This document shows, in pieces, positions 63,344-64,000 of a stretch of DNA of 64,000 nt. A program made the position numbers and the translations under genes. Below the pieces are notes generated by a model. The model was not told the DNA's origin. It did no database searches and worked only from the letters and a program-made list of their open reading frames with translations. Source of the stretch: Bog-473 sp963779735 (lineage in GTDB: Bacteria; Actinomycetota; Acidimicrobiia; Acidimicrobiales; RAAP-2); contig CAVZZJ010000013.1 in assembly GCA_963779735.1 (NCBI GenBank), positions 46,619 to 110,618 on the forward strand. Reading direction: 5' to 3'. Each line of letters starts with the position of its first letter. Positions within the stretch are counted from its first letter, which is position 1.

Positions 63344-64000
63344 CTAGGAGCGCCCTTCCAGCCAGGTGAGTCCGCCGGCCAGGTGACGGAGGTACGCCGG
63401 GGACTCCCAGGCTCCGGGAAAGTGGCCCAGGGCCGTATAGAAGGTGCGGGCCTTCCCCTCGCCGTGGCACCAGGCCAAGGGGAACCCGCAGTCGGGGACC
63501 CGGCCGCCTGGGGCCGCGAGGTTAACCTGGCCGTCGGCCAGACGGAGCAGCACTCGGGCGTCGGTGCGCAGCGCACGGAAGAGGTAGATCTCGTCGTGCC
63601 ACATCCACGACGCTCCGAGGTGTGAGGTCGCCGGGTGATGCTGATCGACCACGTCAATGGCAAAGGACTGCGTCCAGGGATGACCGTCGTAGCGAGCACC
63701 GATGATCGCTCCGTATCCCGGCCAAGTGTGGCAGGCATCGGTGGCCGAGTGTACGCCGAGCACCCCGAGCCGACCCTCGCGCCGAGGAGTCGAGCAGTGC
63801 CTCTTGCTGTGCCGCGGTGAAGGGAGTCTCCCCGATCGTGAAGAGGGCCAGCACTCCGGCCGCCGCCAATCGTGCCGGCGACAGGTCACGCACGTCGTTG
63901 ATCACGAAGGGGGAGAGGCCAGTGAACTCAGCCAGCTCGCACAGGGCGGTCGTGGCCTGGCCCAGCACCCCATGGACTCCGGCCGGGCCATCGCCGTACG
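63344..64000 (-). pseudogene. ThuA-like domain protein, frameshifted, runs off right edge
   Basis: Two frames give about 215 codons of a ThuA-type (trehalose-utilisation/GATase-like) protein. Frame 1 (from the window edge) has FVINDVRDLSPARLAAAGVL. After a break near 63785, frame 2 has GVLGVHSATDACHTWPGYGAIIGA and ends FPLAWCHGEGKARTFYTALGHFPGAW and HLAGGLTWLEG, matching the family. The 5' end of the gene is beyond the window. ThuA-fold proteins act on sugars or carry glutamine-amidotransferase-like folds; function here unknown. Confidence 0.72.

Overview
The window is high-GC DNA from an actinobacterium, most likely an uncultured member of the Acidimicrobiia or a related lineage. The evidence is several F420/flavin luciferase-like oxidoreductases, an F420-type PPOX protein, a mycothiol conjugate amidase, a group II truncated haemoglobin, a PspA-HtpX-PspAB stress operon, and many GTG starts. 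Taxonomy is inferred from gene content only.

Region 1 (1-34.5 kb) looks like ordinary chromosome: tRNA-Gly(UCC), glbO, redox enzymes (luciferase-like, P450, aldo/keto reductase, FMN hydroxy-acid oxidase), an M48 protease, a CapA-like protein, a peroxiredoxin, an ABC-F ATPase, MFS exporters, clpS, a RecB-like Fe-S nuclease overlapping a PAP2 phosphatase, purK-purE, mca, pspA-htpX-pspAB-phosphatase, nfo-fumC-pterin dehydratase, and the competence pair comM-dprA. Breaks here are few: a frameshifted membrane protein at 15.8 kb, an aldo/keto reductase with no stop at its expected end, and an IS630 transposase remnant at 20.2-20.6 kb.

Region 2 (34.5-55.5 kb) is accessory and mosaic. A GH43 glycosidase of distinctly lower GC has a LacI-type operator but no regulator beside it. 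It is followed by an F420-type oxidoreductase, a P450, a TetR regulator, a second F420-type oxidoreductase, an orphan substrate-binding protein, two metal-dependent amidohydrolases, an orphan FtsX permease, a CocE-type hydrolase and a class III CoA transferase. This reads as a catabolic island for an unidentified organic substrate. Direct repeats punctuate it. A 43-bp core from the leader of comM recurs at 34.55, 36.34 and 44.43 kb, and the third copy carries a decayed comM 5' end. A second repeat with nested palindromes occurs at 44.13 and 55.35 kb.

Region 3 (55.5-64 kb) holds a short-chain dehydrogenase, a Sfp-type phosphopantetheinyl transferase and, convergent with it, a full-length carboxylic acid reductase whose reading frame is broken about ten times. 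A VOC protein, an FAD-dependent dehydrogenase and a ThuA-like protein, all frameshifted, follow. Because the broken genes stay collinear and keep their motifs, either local sequence quality is poor or a formerly intact pathway is decaying; the sequence alone cannot decide. All alignments and family assignments were made by eye.
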